The notes under the pieces: generated by a model
What the model saw: only the letters and a program-made list of their open reading frames with translations
Database searches by the model: none
What the model was told of the DNA's origin: nothing
Assembly: GCA_005882525.1 (NCBI GenBank)
Contig: VBGO01000008.1
Coordinates: 1-42,305, forward strand
DNA length: 42,305 nucleotides
Source of the DNA: Chloroflexota bacterium
Lineage (GTDB): Bacteria; Chloroflexota; Dormibacteria; CF-121
Reading direction: 5' to 3'
Shown here: positions 23,649 through 33,145 of the stretch, piece by piece
Layout: each line of letters starts with the position of its first letter
How positions within the stretch are numbered: the first letter of the stretch is position 1
Program-made: the position numbers and the translations under genes

Positions 23649-25205
23649 GTGGACGCCCTCCACGAGTGGCAGCAGCCTGCCCTGCCGAGCCTCGACCGCG
23701 ATCCCGACCGTGAGTTCAAAGCCCGGGTTCGGACGCACTACGATCGGCTCGCCGCTGGCCGCGATCGCTGGTACCGCCGCAACCGGAGCTACCACGACTA
23801 CCTGGAACGTGCCCTACGGAGGCTCGTTCCACCCGGGCGGTCGGTCCTGGAACTCGGCTGTGGGACCGGAAACCTGCTCAAGGCGCTCCAGCCGGCACGC
23901 GGGGTGGGGATCGACCTCAGTCCCGCCATGGTCGACCTCTCGCGCCAGAAGTATCCGGAGATGCGCTTCGAGGTCGGTGACGCGGAGGCCGTCGAGGGCG
24001 ATGAACCGTTCGATGTGATCGTCGCCTCCGACCTGATCGGCGAGCTCCTCGATATTGCCGCCATGCTCGACCGGCTGCACGCCATCAGCGCCGCCGAGAC
24101 CCGCCTGATCCTCACCTTCCACAACCCTGCGCTGGAGGGGCTGCTTCGCGTGGCGCAGCGCGCCGGCCTCACCATGCCGCCCGCCCGCCAGAACTGGATC
24201 GGCCCGAACGACGTCACCGGCCTTCTCGAGCTCTCCGACTTCACGGTGGAGCAGGTGCACAGCGGGCTGCTGCTCCCGGCCCTGCTTCCGGCGCTCAACC
24301 GGATTGCGGACGCGGTCCCGGCCCGCGCACCGCTCATCGGTTATTTGAACGCGGTCACGATCGTGGTGGCGCGGCCGCGGCGGCCGCGGCCGCAACTCTG
24401 GCCGCTCAGCTGCAGCGTGATCGTCCCCTGCCGCAACGAGGTCGGCAACATCGAAGCCGCCGTCAGCCGGATGCCATCGATGGGATCGCACACCGAGATC
24501 GTGTTCGTCGATGGTGCCTCTTCCGACGGGACCGGAGAGCGAATCGAGGAAATGCGTCGCCGGTTCGCCGGCAGGAAGGACATCCGCCTGATCCATCAAG
24601 TTCCAGGACCCCGGCCTGTGGTTTTGGCGTCGGTCGCGCCTGACGCCCCGGTGGCGATGCTTAAGCTCGGCAAGGGCGATGCAGTCCGCAAGGGATTCGA
24701 GGCGGCTCGCGGCGACGTGCTGATGATCCTGGACGCCGACCTGACGGTCCCGCCCGAGGACTTGCCCCGGTTCTTCAATGCCATCGCCAGCGGCAAGGCC
24801 GAGTTCGTCAATGGCAGCCGCCTCCTGTACCCCATGGAGGAACGAGCGATGAAGTTCATTAACTACCTCGGTAACAAGCTCTTCAGCAGCCTCTTTACCT
24901 GGCTGTTGGGGCAAGCGGTTCGCGACACGCTCTGCGGCACCAAGGCCGTCCGTCGGGAAGCCTACCGGCGCATTGCCGATGGGCGAGCCTATTTCGGCGA
25001 GTTCGACCCCTTCGGAGACTTCGACCTTCTATTCGGTGCCGCCCGCCTGGGCCTGCGCATCGTGGATGTGCCGGTCCGCTACCGGCGGCGGCGGAACGGG
25101 GTCACCAAGGTGCGCGTCGTCCGTCATGGCCTGCTGCTCATGGCAATGTCGCTCGTCGCCTTCCGCAAATTCAAACTCAGTAAGTGGATGCATACGTGGC
25201 GATGA
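23649..25205 (+). CDS. Fused SAM methyltransferase and GT2-family (DPM1-like) glycosyltransferase
   Basis: A 518-residue two-domain protein. Residues about 25-240 form a class I methyltransferase with VLELGCGTGN (66-75) and GIDLSPAMVDLSRQKYP. A low-complexity linker (ARPRRPRPQLW, 241-251) follows. Residues about 253-500 form a GT-A glycosyltransferase: CSVIVPCRNEVGN, FVDGASSDGT, and the DAD metal site at 362-364. The GxxLRDTLCGTKA-like block (QAVRDTLCGTKAVRREAY) and GEFDPFGDFDLLFGAARLG are typical of polyprenol-phosphate sugar transferases. It probably makes a lipid-linked sugar at the membrane and modifies it or its acceptor. The GTG start has no ribosome site. The next gene overlaps by ATGA. 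Confidence 0.86.
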   Translation: MDALHEWQQPALPSLDRDPDREFKARVRTHYDRLAAGRDRWYRRNRSYHDYLERALRRLVPPGRSVLELGCGTGNLLKALQPARGVGIDLSPAMVDLSRQKYPEMRFEVGDAEAVEGDEPFDVIVASDLIGELLDIAAMLDRLHAISAAETRLILTFHNPALEGLLRVAQRAGLTMPPARQNWIGPNDVTGLLELSDFTVEQVHSGLLLPALLPALNRIADAVPARAPLIGYLNAVTIVVARPRRPRPQLWPLSCSVIVPCRNEVGNIEAAVSRMPSMGSHTEIVFVDGASSDGTGERIEEMRRRFAGRKDIRLIHQVPGPRPVVLASVAPDAPVAMLKLGKGDAVRKGFEAARGDVLMILDADLTVPPEDLPRFFNAIASGKAEFVNGSRLLYPMEERAMKFINYLGNKLFSSLFTWLLGQAVRDTLCGTKAVRREAYRRIADGRAYFGEFDPFGDFDLLFGAARLGLRIVDVPVRYRRRRNGVTKVRVVRHGLLLMAMSLVAFRKFKLSKWMHTWR

Positions 25206-26092
25206 CCGAGGGGAGCCACGGCTGCCCCGTCTGTCGGGACGCCCGGCGGCAAGCCGTCGTCACCCAGAACGGGCTGGGAGTGGTTCGCTGCCTGCGTTGT
25301 GGCCAGCGCTATGTGTGGCCGATTCCGTCCGACGCGGACCTGGCCGCCATCTATGACCCCGCCTACTATCGCGGGGGGCACGGATCCGTCGGATTCAGCG
25401 ATTACGCCGCCTTGACGCCAGCCCGTCGCCAGATGTTCTCACGCCACCTGGATCGGATCGAACGGCTGCACGCAAAAGGTCGGGTGCTCGACGTGGGCTG
25501 CGCGACGGGCGACTTCCTGCTGGTGGCCGCGCGACGCGGTTGGGAGGCGCTCGGCGTCGATCCCTCGCCGGCGCGCGAGCAGGCGCAATCCGCGGGCCTG
25601 CGCATCGTCGGACGTACCATCGACGACGCCGACGTCGCGCCGCATAGCCTCGACCTGATCACATTCTGGGACGTCCTCGAGCATCTGCCGGACCCGGTCG
25701 CCAGCTTGCGTCGCGCTCAGGAGTTGTTGACCCCGGGTGGTCTGGTGGCCGCCACCGTCCCCAACGCCGGCACGGCCGTTGCCCGGCTGAGCGGGAGGCG
25801 CTGGTTCGGCTACAAGACGGCGGGCGAACATCTCCAGTTCTTCGACCCGGCCACCATCAGTCGGTGCTTTGAGGCGGCCGGCTTCCGCGTCGCGGTTCGC
25901 CGCCCGGTGGCCTGGAGCTGCACCATCGGATTCCTGATTGACCGTGCCGCGCTGTACCTCGGCGGCCCCGGCCGGATCGTCCACCGGGCGCTGAACGGTC
26001 GCCGGTTGACCAGGCTCGTCGTCGACGTCCCGCAGGTCAATCAGTTCGTCGCGGCTCGGCCGGTCTCGGTCATCGGCTCGCTGGCCGCATGA
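25202..26092 (+). CDS. Zinc-ribbon SAM methyltransferase
   Basis: A 296-residue protein. C8, C11, C30 and C33 (CPVC and CLRCG) form an N-terminal zinc ribbon. A class I methyltransferase follows, with GRVLDVGCATGDFLLVAARR and FWDVLEHLPDPVASLRRAQE. KTAGEHLQFFDPATISRCFE is the familiar block of methyltransferases found in sugar and glycolipid clusters. The ATG at 25202 overlaps the TGA of the fusion gene; an ATG 18 nt upstream is an alternative. Both neighbours overlap by ATGA, so the three genes are coupled. The acceptor is probably a lipid-linked or cell-surface sugar, by context. Confidence 0.85.
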   Translation: MTEGSHGCPVCRDARRQAVVTQNGLGVVRCLRCGQRYVWPIPSDADLAAIYDPAYYRGGHGSVGFSDYAALTPARRQMFSRHLDRIERLHAKGRVLDVGCATGDFLLVAARRGWEALGVDPSPAREQAQSAGLRIVGRTIDDADVAPHSLDLITFWDVLEHLPDPVASLRRAQELLTPGGLVAATVPNAGTAVARLSGRRWFGYKTAGEHLQFFDPATISRCFEAAGFRVAVRRPVAWSCTIGFLIDRAALYLGGPGRIVHRALNGRRLTRLVVDVPQVNQFVAARPVSVIGSLAA

Positions 26093-27282
26093 GGTCCGTG
26101 GTGGTGGCGCTCCGCAGCCGGCAACGGCTGACGCTCGTCCTACTGATTGCGCTGGCGATCAACCAGATTCGGATCGCGATGGAAGGTTGGGGTAGCTTCG
26201 TCCTTCGACATCCGGGCTTCGCCGACTTTGGGAACTATTACCTCTACGCACTGGTCGGCCTGCACCAGGGATGGAGCCGGTTGTACGACCTGGCCGCGCA
26301 GCAGCAGGAATGGCTGCGCCTCGGCGGATCGGACGTCATTCCCTGGTTTCCGATTATTTATCCGCCACCGCTGGCGTGGCTGGTCGTGCCCTTCACCCTG
26401 CTGCCCATGCCGCTGGCCTTCGCCTGCTGGGCAGCCCTGCTCTTCGGACTCGTCCTGTTGACCTGCCGGCTCGTCGCGCTCGAGCAGACACGGCTGGCCC
26501 GCTGGACGCCGGTCGTTGCGGTGCTGGCGGTCTTCCCCGTGCTCTATGCGCTCATCCTTGGCCAGGTGCTCATCCTCGAGCTGGCCGCCCTTGCCGCCGC
26601 CTGGTGGCTGGTCTCGAAAGGCCGCGAGATTCCAGCCGGCATCCTGCTGACCGTGCTGGTCTTCAAGCCGCAGGTCGCCATCCTCGTCCCGGTGGCGCTG
26701 CTGCTGATCGGTCGTTGGCGGACGGTCGCCGTCTGGGTCGCCGGATCGGCGCTGATCGCTGCGGTCGCCCTGATGACCACCGGGGTCGATGGCCTGCGCG
26801 ACTACGCGTCTCGTCTTTCCGGTGCGGCGGCCACGGCGCCAGAATTCCTGGTCCCCACCCAGTTCACGCTCGGCGGCTTCATCGGCCACGGGATGGTCAG
26901 GCTCGCCGTCGCCGGGCTGCTGATCGCTGTGACGGCGGCCGTGGCCTACCGGCACCGGCATGAGGCTCCGGCGATACCGATCGCGTGCGCTCTGATCGGC
27001 TCGATGCTGGTGACGCCGTATCTTCACTCGCAGGACCTGGCCACTCTCCTGCTCGCCGGAGGAATCGCCGTGCATGGCCGGCTTGATCGGTGGCAGTACG
27101 GTTTGCTGTCCGCCGGCTACCTGCTGCTGCTGGCGATTTCCTACTGGGGTTTTGGTGGTTGGGGTTCGATTCTGGGCGCGGCGCTGCTCGTCAGCGAGAC
27201 GGTCTGGCTACTGGCTGCGCTGCGGGTTAGAACCCCGGGCGACGCGGTGCGGCGGACGGAAACCCTGGGCCAGGTTGCCTAA
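26089..27282 (+). CDS. GT87-like (DUF2029) polyprenol-sugar glycosyltransferase
   Basis: A 397-residue polytopic membrane protein with about ten hydrophobic segments. The first periplasmic loop carries FADFGNYYLYALVGLHQG, with the catalytic-type Asp found in GT-C enzymes. IIYPPPLAWLVVPF, GILLTVLVFKPQVAI and SMLVTPYLHSQDLA match the DUF2029/GT87 pattern, which includes mycobacterial mannosyltransferases. It should use the lipid-phosphate sugar made by the upstream GT2 enzyme. It is the last gene of a three-gene overlapping operon and converges with the IMS-domain gene. Confidence 0.83.
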   Translation: MRSVVVALRSRQRLTLVLLIALAINQIRIAMEGWGSFVLRHPGFADFGNYYLYALVGLHQGWSRLYDLAAQQQEWLRLGGSDVIPWFPIIYPPPLAWLVVPFTLLPMPLAFACWAALLFGLVLLTCRLVALEQTRLARWTPVVAVLAVFPVLYALILGQVLILELAALAAAWWLVSKGREIPAGILLTVLVFKPQVAILVPVALLLIGRWRTVAVWVAGSALIAAVALMTTGVDGLRDYASRLSGAAATAPEFLVPTQFTLGGFIGHGMVRLAVAGLLIAVTAAVAYRHRHEAPAIPIACALIGSMLVTPYLHSQDLATLLLAGGIAVHGRLDRWQYGLLSAGYLLLLAISYWGFGGWGSILGAALLVSETVWLLAALRVRTPGDAVRRTETLGQVA

Positions 27283-27749
27283 GGCAGCCAGATCTCGGAC
27301 GCGGACTGCACGTCGGTGATCCACCAGCGTCCATCGATGTCGACCAGGGTGTAGTGGTAATAGCCGAGGAACCGGTGGGTCGTCCGCCGGCCGAGGCCGA
27401 CCCCTTTCTCCGCATCCGGTACCAAGCGGTAGATCCACTCTTCCTTGGTCGTCACGTTGACGTTCTGCGGGCTGGCTTCGAGGCCATAAGCGGAAAGCTC
27501 AACCTTGCCGATCTGCAAGTAGGCGGTGTAAGAAACATCCAGCACCTCGCAGGTGATGTCCAGGCGAGCTGCGGGGAACGACTCGAAGTCCCCGGAGAGG
27601 TCGTGCGCGACTTGGGACAACATTGGCTCCAGGTACACCTCGCGCAGCACGTCGGCATCACGGTTGTTGTACGCCTGCTGATTGAGCTTGATCGACCGCA
27701 GGACGGTGTCCTTGATGGCCGAAACGTTGAACGCCGTCTCCCGCTGCAC
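27279..27749 (-). CDS. IMS-domain-like protein (ARC6/DUF4101 type)
   Basis: A protein of about 156 residues resembling the small alpha+beta IMS fold: NQQAYNNRDADVLREVYLEP, a beta-rich centre, TKEEWIYRL, and TTHRFLGYYHYTLVDIDGRW before WWITDVQSAS. IMS domains occur in ARC6 and in bacterial proteins, usually as extracytoplasmic or binding modules; no catalytic residue is evident. The GTG at 27749 gives a compact product. A longer ORF from 27869 adds an unconserved N-terminus across the divergent kinase start. Its stop overlaps the end of the GT87-like gene by 4 bp, tail to tail. Confidence 0.62.
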   Translation of the reverse strand: MQRETAFNVSAIKDTVLRSIKLNQQAYNNRDADVLREVYLEPMLSQVAHDLSGDFESFPAARLDITCEVLDVSYTAYLQIGKVELSAYGLEASPQNVNVTTKEEWIYRLVPDAEKGVGLGRRTTHRFLGYYHYTLVDIDGRWWITDVQSASEIWLP

Positions 27750-27858
27750 GCCTAGAGAGTAGCAAAGGGGCGAACGGCATCCCGCGGGTTTCTGAGGGGC
27801 GACGGTCTGGTAAACCTTTGTAAACCTCGTCGCCCCCTGGCCGGTCGGCCGGGCCGTA

Positions 27859-29993
<2,135 letters not shown>

Positions 29994-29997
<4 letters not shown>

Positions 29998-32423
29998 GCG
30001 AGCAGGGCACGAGCCGGCGGATCCTGGTTGCCGACGACGATCCCGAACGCCTCAAGGCGCTGGTCGAGCGACTCCAACGCGAAGGCTTTGCCGTCCTCTC
30101 CGCCCAGGACGGGCTCGAGGCGCTGGATCGTGCCCGTGAGGAATTGCCGGACGCCATCATTCTCAACCTGCTGCTCCGCCGGATCGATGGGCTTCGCGTC
30201 TGCGAAATCCTGAAGAGCAACCCGGCAACCACGAACATTCCGGTGCTACTGATGGCCGGCGTCCACGTCGATGCGGACGAGGGCAAGCGGGCGCTGGCCG
30301 CCGGGGCGGACCGCTTCTTGAGCGATCTCAGCTCGCTGTCCACCGGATCCGGCCGCGAGCTGGGCGCGGACCAGGACCTGATCCAGGCGGTGCGTATGCT
30401 GCTGGGGGCGGAGCCGGAACTGGAACAGCGGCCGGTCCTGCTGGCCATCGACGATGATCCCGACAACCGCGCGTTTCTCACCAAGGCGGTGTCGAAACAG
30501 GGCTTCGAGGTCGTCACGGCACCCAACGCCACGCAAGCTCGCCGGCAGCTCGCCGGCCGGCGCCCGGCGCTGATCTTCCTCGACGTGCAGATGCCGGAAG
30601 AGAGCGGGCTGAGCCTGCTGCCCCAGATGCTTCGAGACTTCCCCGAGTCGGTGGTCGTCATGATGACGGCCTACGGCTCCGAACAGGTGGCGGCGGAGGC
30701 GCTGCGCGGCGGCGCGGACGATTACATCGCCAAGCCGATCGACCTGCACCGCCTGCGAGAACTACTCGAACGCAACCTGGAGAAGCAGCGGCTGCGTGCC
30801 GAGCGGCAGAGCCTGGTCGCGCGGCTGAAGGACTCGAATCGCTACCTGATGCGCCAGCACGCGGCGCTGCGGCAGGCCGATGAGGAGATCCTCCAGGTCA
30901 ACCGTCAGCTCGAGCAGTCCAGTCGCTACAAATCGGAATTCCTGGCGAACATGTCGCACGAGCTGCGCACCCCGCTCAACGCCATTCTGGGCTTCAGCGA
31001 GATCCTGCTGGACCTCACCATGAACCTCACCGCCGGCGAGCGCACCGAATTCCTCCGCAACATCCACAGCAGCGGACAGCACCTGCTCGGCCTGATCAAC
31101 GACATTCTCGACCTGGCGAAGATCGAGGCGGGGAAGATGGATCTCCACGCCGAAGAGATGCCGGTCACCCAGGCGCTCCAGGAAGTCACCGCCATCCTGG
31201 ATCCGATGGCCCGCCAGCAGGGCCTCCAGCTGAGAACGGTCGGCGCGGCGGAGGCGGGCGCCATCAAAGCCGACCGGAGCAAGTTCAAGCAGGTCCTCTA
31301 CAACCTGCTCTCCAACGCGGTCAAGTTCACGCCGGCGCCGGGCAACATCACCGTGACGGTCAGAGATTCCCCCGAGCAGTTGACGGTATCCGTCGAAGAC
31401 ACCGGGATCGGGATGAAGCCCGAGGATCTGCCGAAGCTGTTCCGCGAGTTCGAGCAGATCGATGGCTCCTATACCCGCCGCTACCAGGGCACCGGACTGG
31501 GGCTGGCCCTCTGCCGCCGCTTCGTCGAGATGCACGGCGGCCGGATCTGGGCCGAGAGCCAGTTCGGTAAAGGCTCGATTTTCACCTTCACCATTCCGCG
31601 GGAACCCCGGCTCGCGCTCGAGGCCCCCGTCGAGGAGGCGGCGCAGACCGCCGAAAGCATGGAGCTGCCGCTGGTCCTCGTGGTCGAAGATGACCCGGCC
31701 AGCAGCCAGCGGATGACGGCGGAGATCCAGGGGGTCGGCTTTCGGGTGGCGCATGCCCTCGATGGCAACGAGGCGGTGCGCAAGGCGATGGAGATCCTCC
31801 CCGACCTGGTGGTGATGGAAACCGTGCTCCCCGTCAAAGACGGCTGGCAGGTCCTGCAGGAGCTGCGCGCCCGGGCCGCGACGGCCGACGTGCCGGTGCT
31901 GGTCTGCTCCGTGACCCAGAACCAGCAGCTGATGGACGAGTACGGCGTGGTCGGCTACGTGGCCAAACCGTGGGCGACCAAGACGATGCAGGACGAGCTC
32001 CGGCGGGTCGGGCAGGGCATCAAGCGGCGGCGCGACCGAATCCGGGTGCTGCTGGTGCATCGGGAGCGCCGAGCGCTGGCGCCGCTGGCGGCCGCCCTGG
32101 TGGAAGAGGGCTTCGAGGTCTTCCGGGCGCCCGGGCTGCAGGAGGCCCTGGAAAAGGCCCGCGCGGCCGCCCCCGACGTGGTGGTGCTGGCCCCCGCCGA
32201 GCCGGAATGGGTGCTGGGCCTGCGGGGGCTCCCCGGCCAGCCCGCCATGCTGGCCCTGGGTGAAGTTTCACCGAGGGTGCCAGCGACGGCTTGGAGCGCC
32301 GTTATACCCTCTGGCCTCTCCCAGCCAGATGCCGTATTGCGCGCCATCAAGGGCCTGGACATCGTTCAGAGGCGAAGGAGGACAGGGCGTGACCGCCGGC
32401 AAGGTTTTGATCGTCGAAGATAA
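29994..32423 (+). CDS. Hybrid histidine kinase with four receiver-like domains, three degenerate
   Basis: An 809-residue cytoplasmic protein. Domains in order: receiver 1 (about 8-125; phospho-acceptor replaced by N58 in AIILNLLL, conserved Thr and Lys also lost); receiver 2 (about 146-262; D197, T225 and K247 intact); coiled coil; DHp with H322 in NMSHELRTPLNAIL; ATPase domain (NLLSNAVKFT, DTGIGM, GTGLGLAL); receiver 3 (about 559-675; E609 in place of Asp in LVVMETVLP, K658 kept); and a fourth receiver-like module (about 682-790) with no acidic acceptor. Only receiver 2 can carry phosphate; E609 may mimic the phosphorylated state. The ATG overlaps the upstream kinase stop. A 35-nt overlap joins it to the CheY-like gene. 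Confidence 0.9.
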
Positions 32424-32778
32424 CCCGGTCAATCTCCGCTTGGCCCAGTTCCTGCTCGAGAAGAAAGGTTTCAGCGTGCGCAAAGCCGGCAGCGGCGCGG
32501 AGTGCCTGGCGGAAATGACCCGTGAGCTGCCCGACATCGTCTTGATGGACATCCAGCTACCGGGGGAGGACGGGCTGGCGGTTACCCGCAAGATCCGCTC
32601 CGATGCCCGCATGGCGGGGGTCGTCGTCGTCGCGCTGACCGCCCATGCCATGGCCGGCGACCGGGAGAAGATCCTGGGCGCCGGCTGCGACGGCTACATC
32701 GCCAAACCGGTCGATCCGCAAGGCCTTCCCGGGGAAGTGGCCCGCTACCTGCAACAGGGACGGCGGAAGGCCGCCTGA
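32389..32778 (+). CDS. Single-domain response regulator (CheY/DivK-like)
   Basis: A 129-residue lone receiver domain with all active-site residues: VLIVEDNPVN (acidic pair), D54 in IVLMDIQLPG, the Thr in VVALTAHAM, and the Lys in GYIAKPVDP. It has no output domain, so it probably carries phosphate between proteins or acts by binding. The GTG at 32389 follows AAGGAGGA by about 6 nt and overlaps the hybrid kinase gene. The C-terminal tail YLQQGRRKAA is nearly identical to the tail of the next protein. The stop overlaps the next ATG (TGATG). Confidence 0.9.
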   Translation: MTAGKVLIVEDNPVNLRLAQFLLEKKGFSVRKAGSGAECLAEMTRELPDIVLMDIQLPGEDGLAVTRKIRSDARMAGVVVVALTAHAMAGDREKILGAGCDGYIAKPVDPQGLPGEVARYLQQGRRKAA

Positions 32779-32780
32779 TG
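32743..32780 (+). repeat. Direct repeat copy 1 at the CheY-like / coiled-coil gene junction
   Basis: This 38-bp segment, spanning the end of the CheY-like gene and the ATG of the next, recurs at 33111-33145 with one or two substitutions and one 3-bp in-frame gap. Shared core: TACCTGCAACAGGG and GGAAGGCCGCCTGATG. Confidence 0.85.
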
Positions 32781-33143
32781 AGCGAACAGCCACAGAAGTC
32801 CAGCCGGGTCGGGGAATCAGCACCCAAAGCCGGCCACCCCTACGCCCAGATCCTTCAGCTCAACCAGGAACTGGTCCAGAATCTCCAGGGCCTGGTCGAT
32901 GAGCACGAAACGCGCAAGAAGGAGCTCGAAGAACTGCGCTTTGGGCATGATCAGGCACGGGCCGAGATCGCGCGGCTCCAGGAGGAGCTGCGCCACGCCA
33001 ACCAGCGGGACGCCGAACGCCATGAGCAGCTTCGCCAGTTGGAGGCGGAACATGTCGACCAGCTCGGCGCGATGAGTGCCCATCTGGATGCCATGCGAGC
33101 CGCCATCGAACGATACCTGCAACAGGGTCGGAAGGCCGCCTGA
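32778..33143 (+). CDS. Small coiled-coil protein, partial duplicate of the downstream protein
   Basis: A 121-residue, mostly coiled-coil protein with no recognised domain. Residues about 22-43 (YAQILQLNQELVQNLQGL) match the start of the downstream 814-residue protein (FADILQQNQEFIAHLQAL). Residues about 65-97 (RLQEELRHANQRDAER then QLRQLEAE) match residues 100-126 there (RLKDDVTRAKTRDEER then QLRQLEQE). The C-terminal YLQQGRKAA matches the tail of the upstream CheY-like protein. It may form mixed coiled coils with the large protein. It is joined to both neighbours by TGATG overlaps. Confidence 0.82.
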   Translation: MSEQPQKSSRVGESAPKAGHPYAQILQLNQELVQNLQGLVDEHETRKKELEELRFGHDQARAEIARLQEELRHANQRDAERHEQLRQLEAEHVDQLGAMSAHLDAMRAAIERYLQQGRKAA

Positions 33144-33145
33144 TG
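33111..33145 (+). repeat. Direct repeat copy 2 at the small / large coiled-coil gene junction
   Basis: The second copy of the junction repeat described at 32743-32780, offset by 368 bp. It encodes the same tail and the same overlapping stop-start. Confidence 0.85.

Noticed and set aside
32743..33145. Insertion element flanked by direct repeats
   Set aside because: The repeats are 35-38 bp, coding, and span gene junctions. There are no terminal inverted repeats or transposase. Duplication of coding sequence explains them better.
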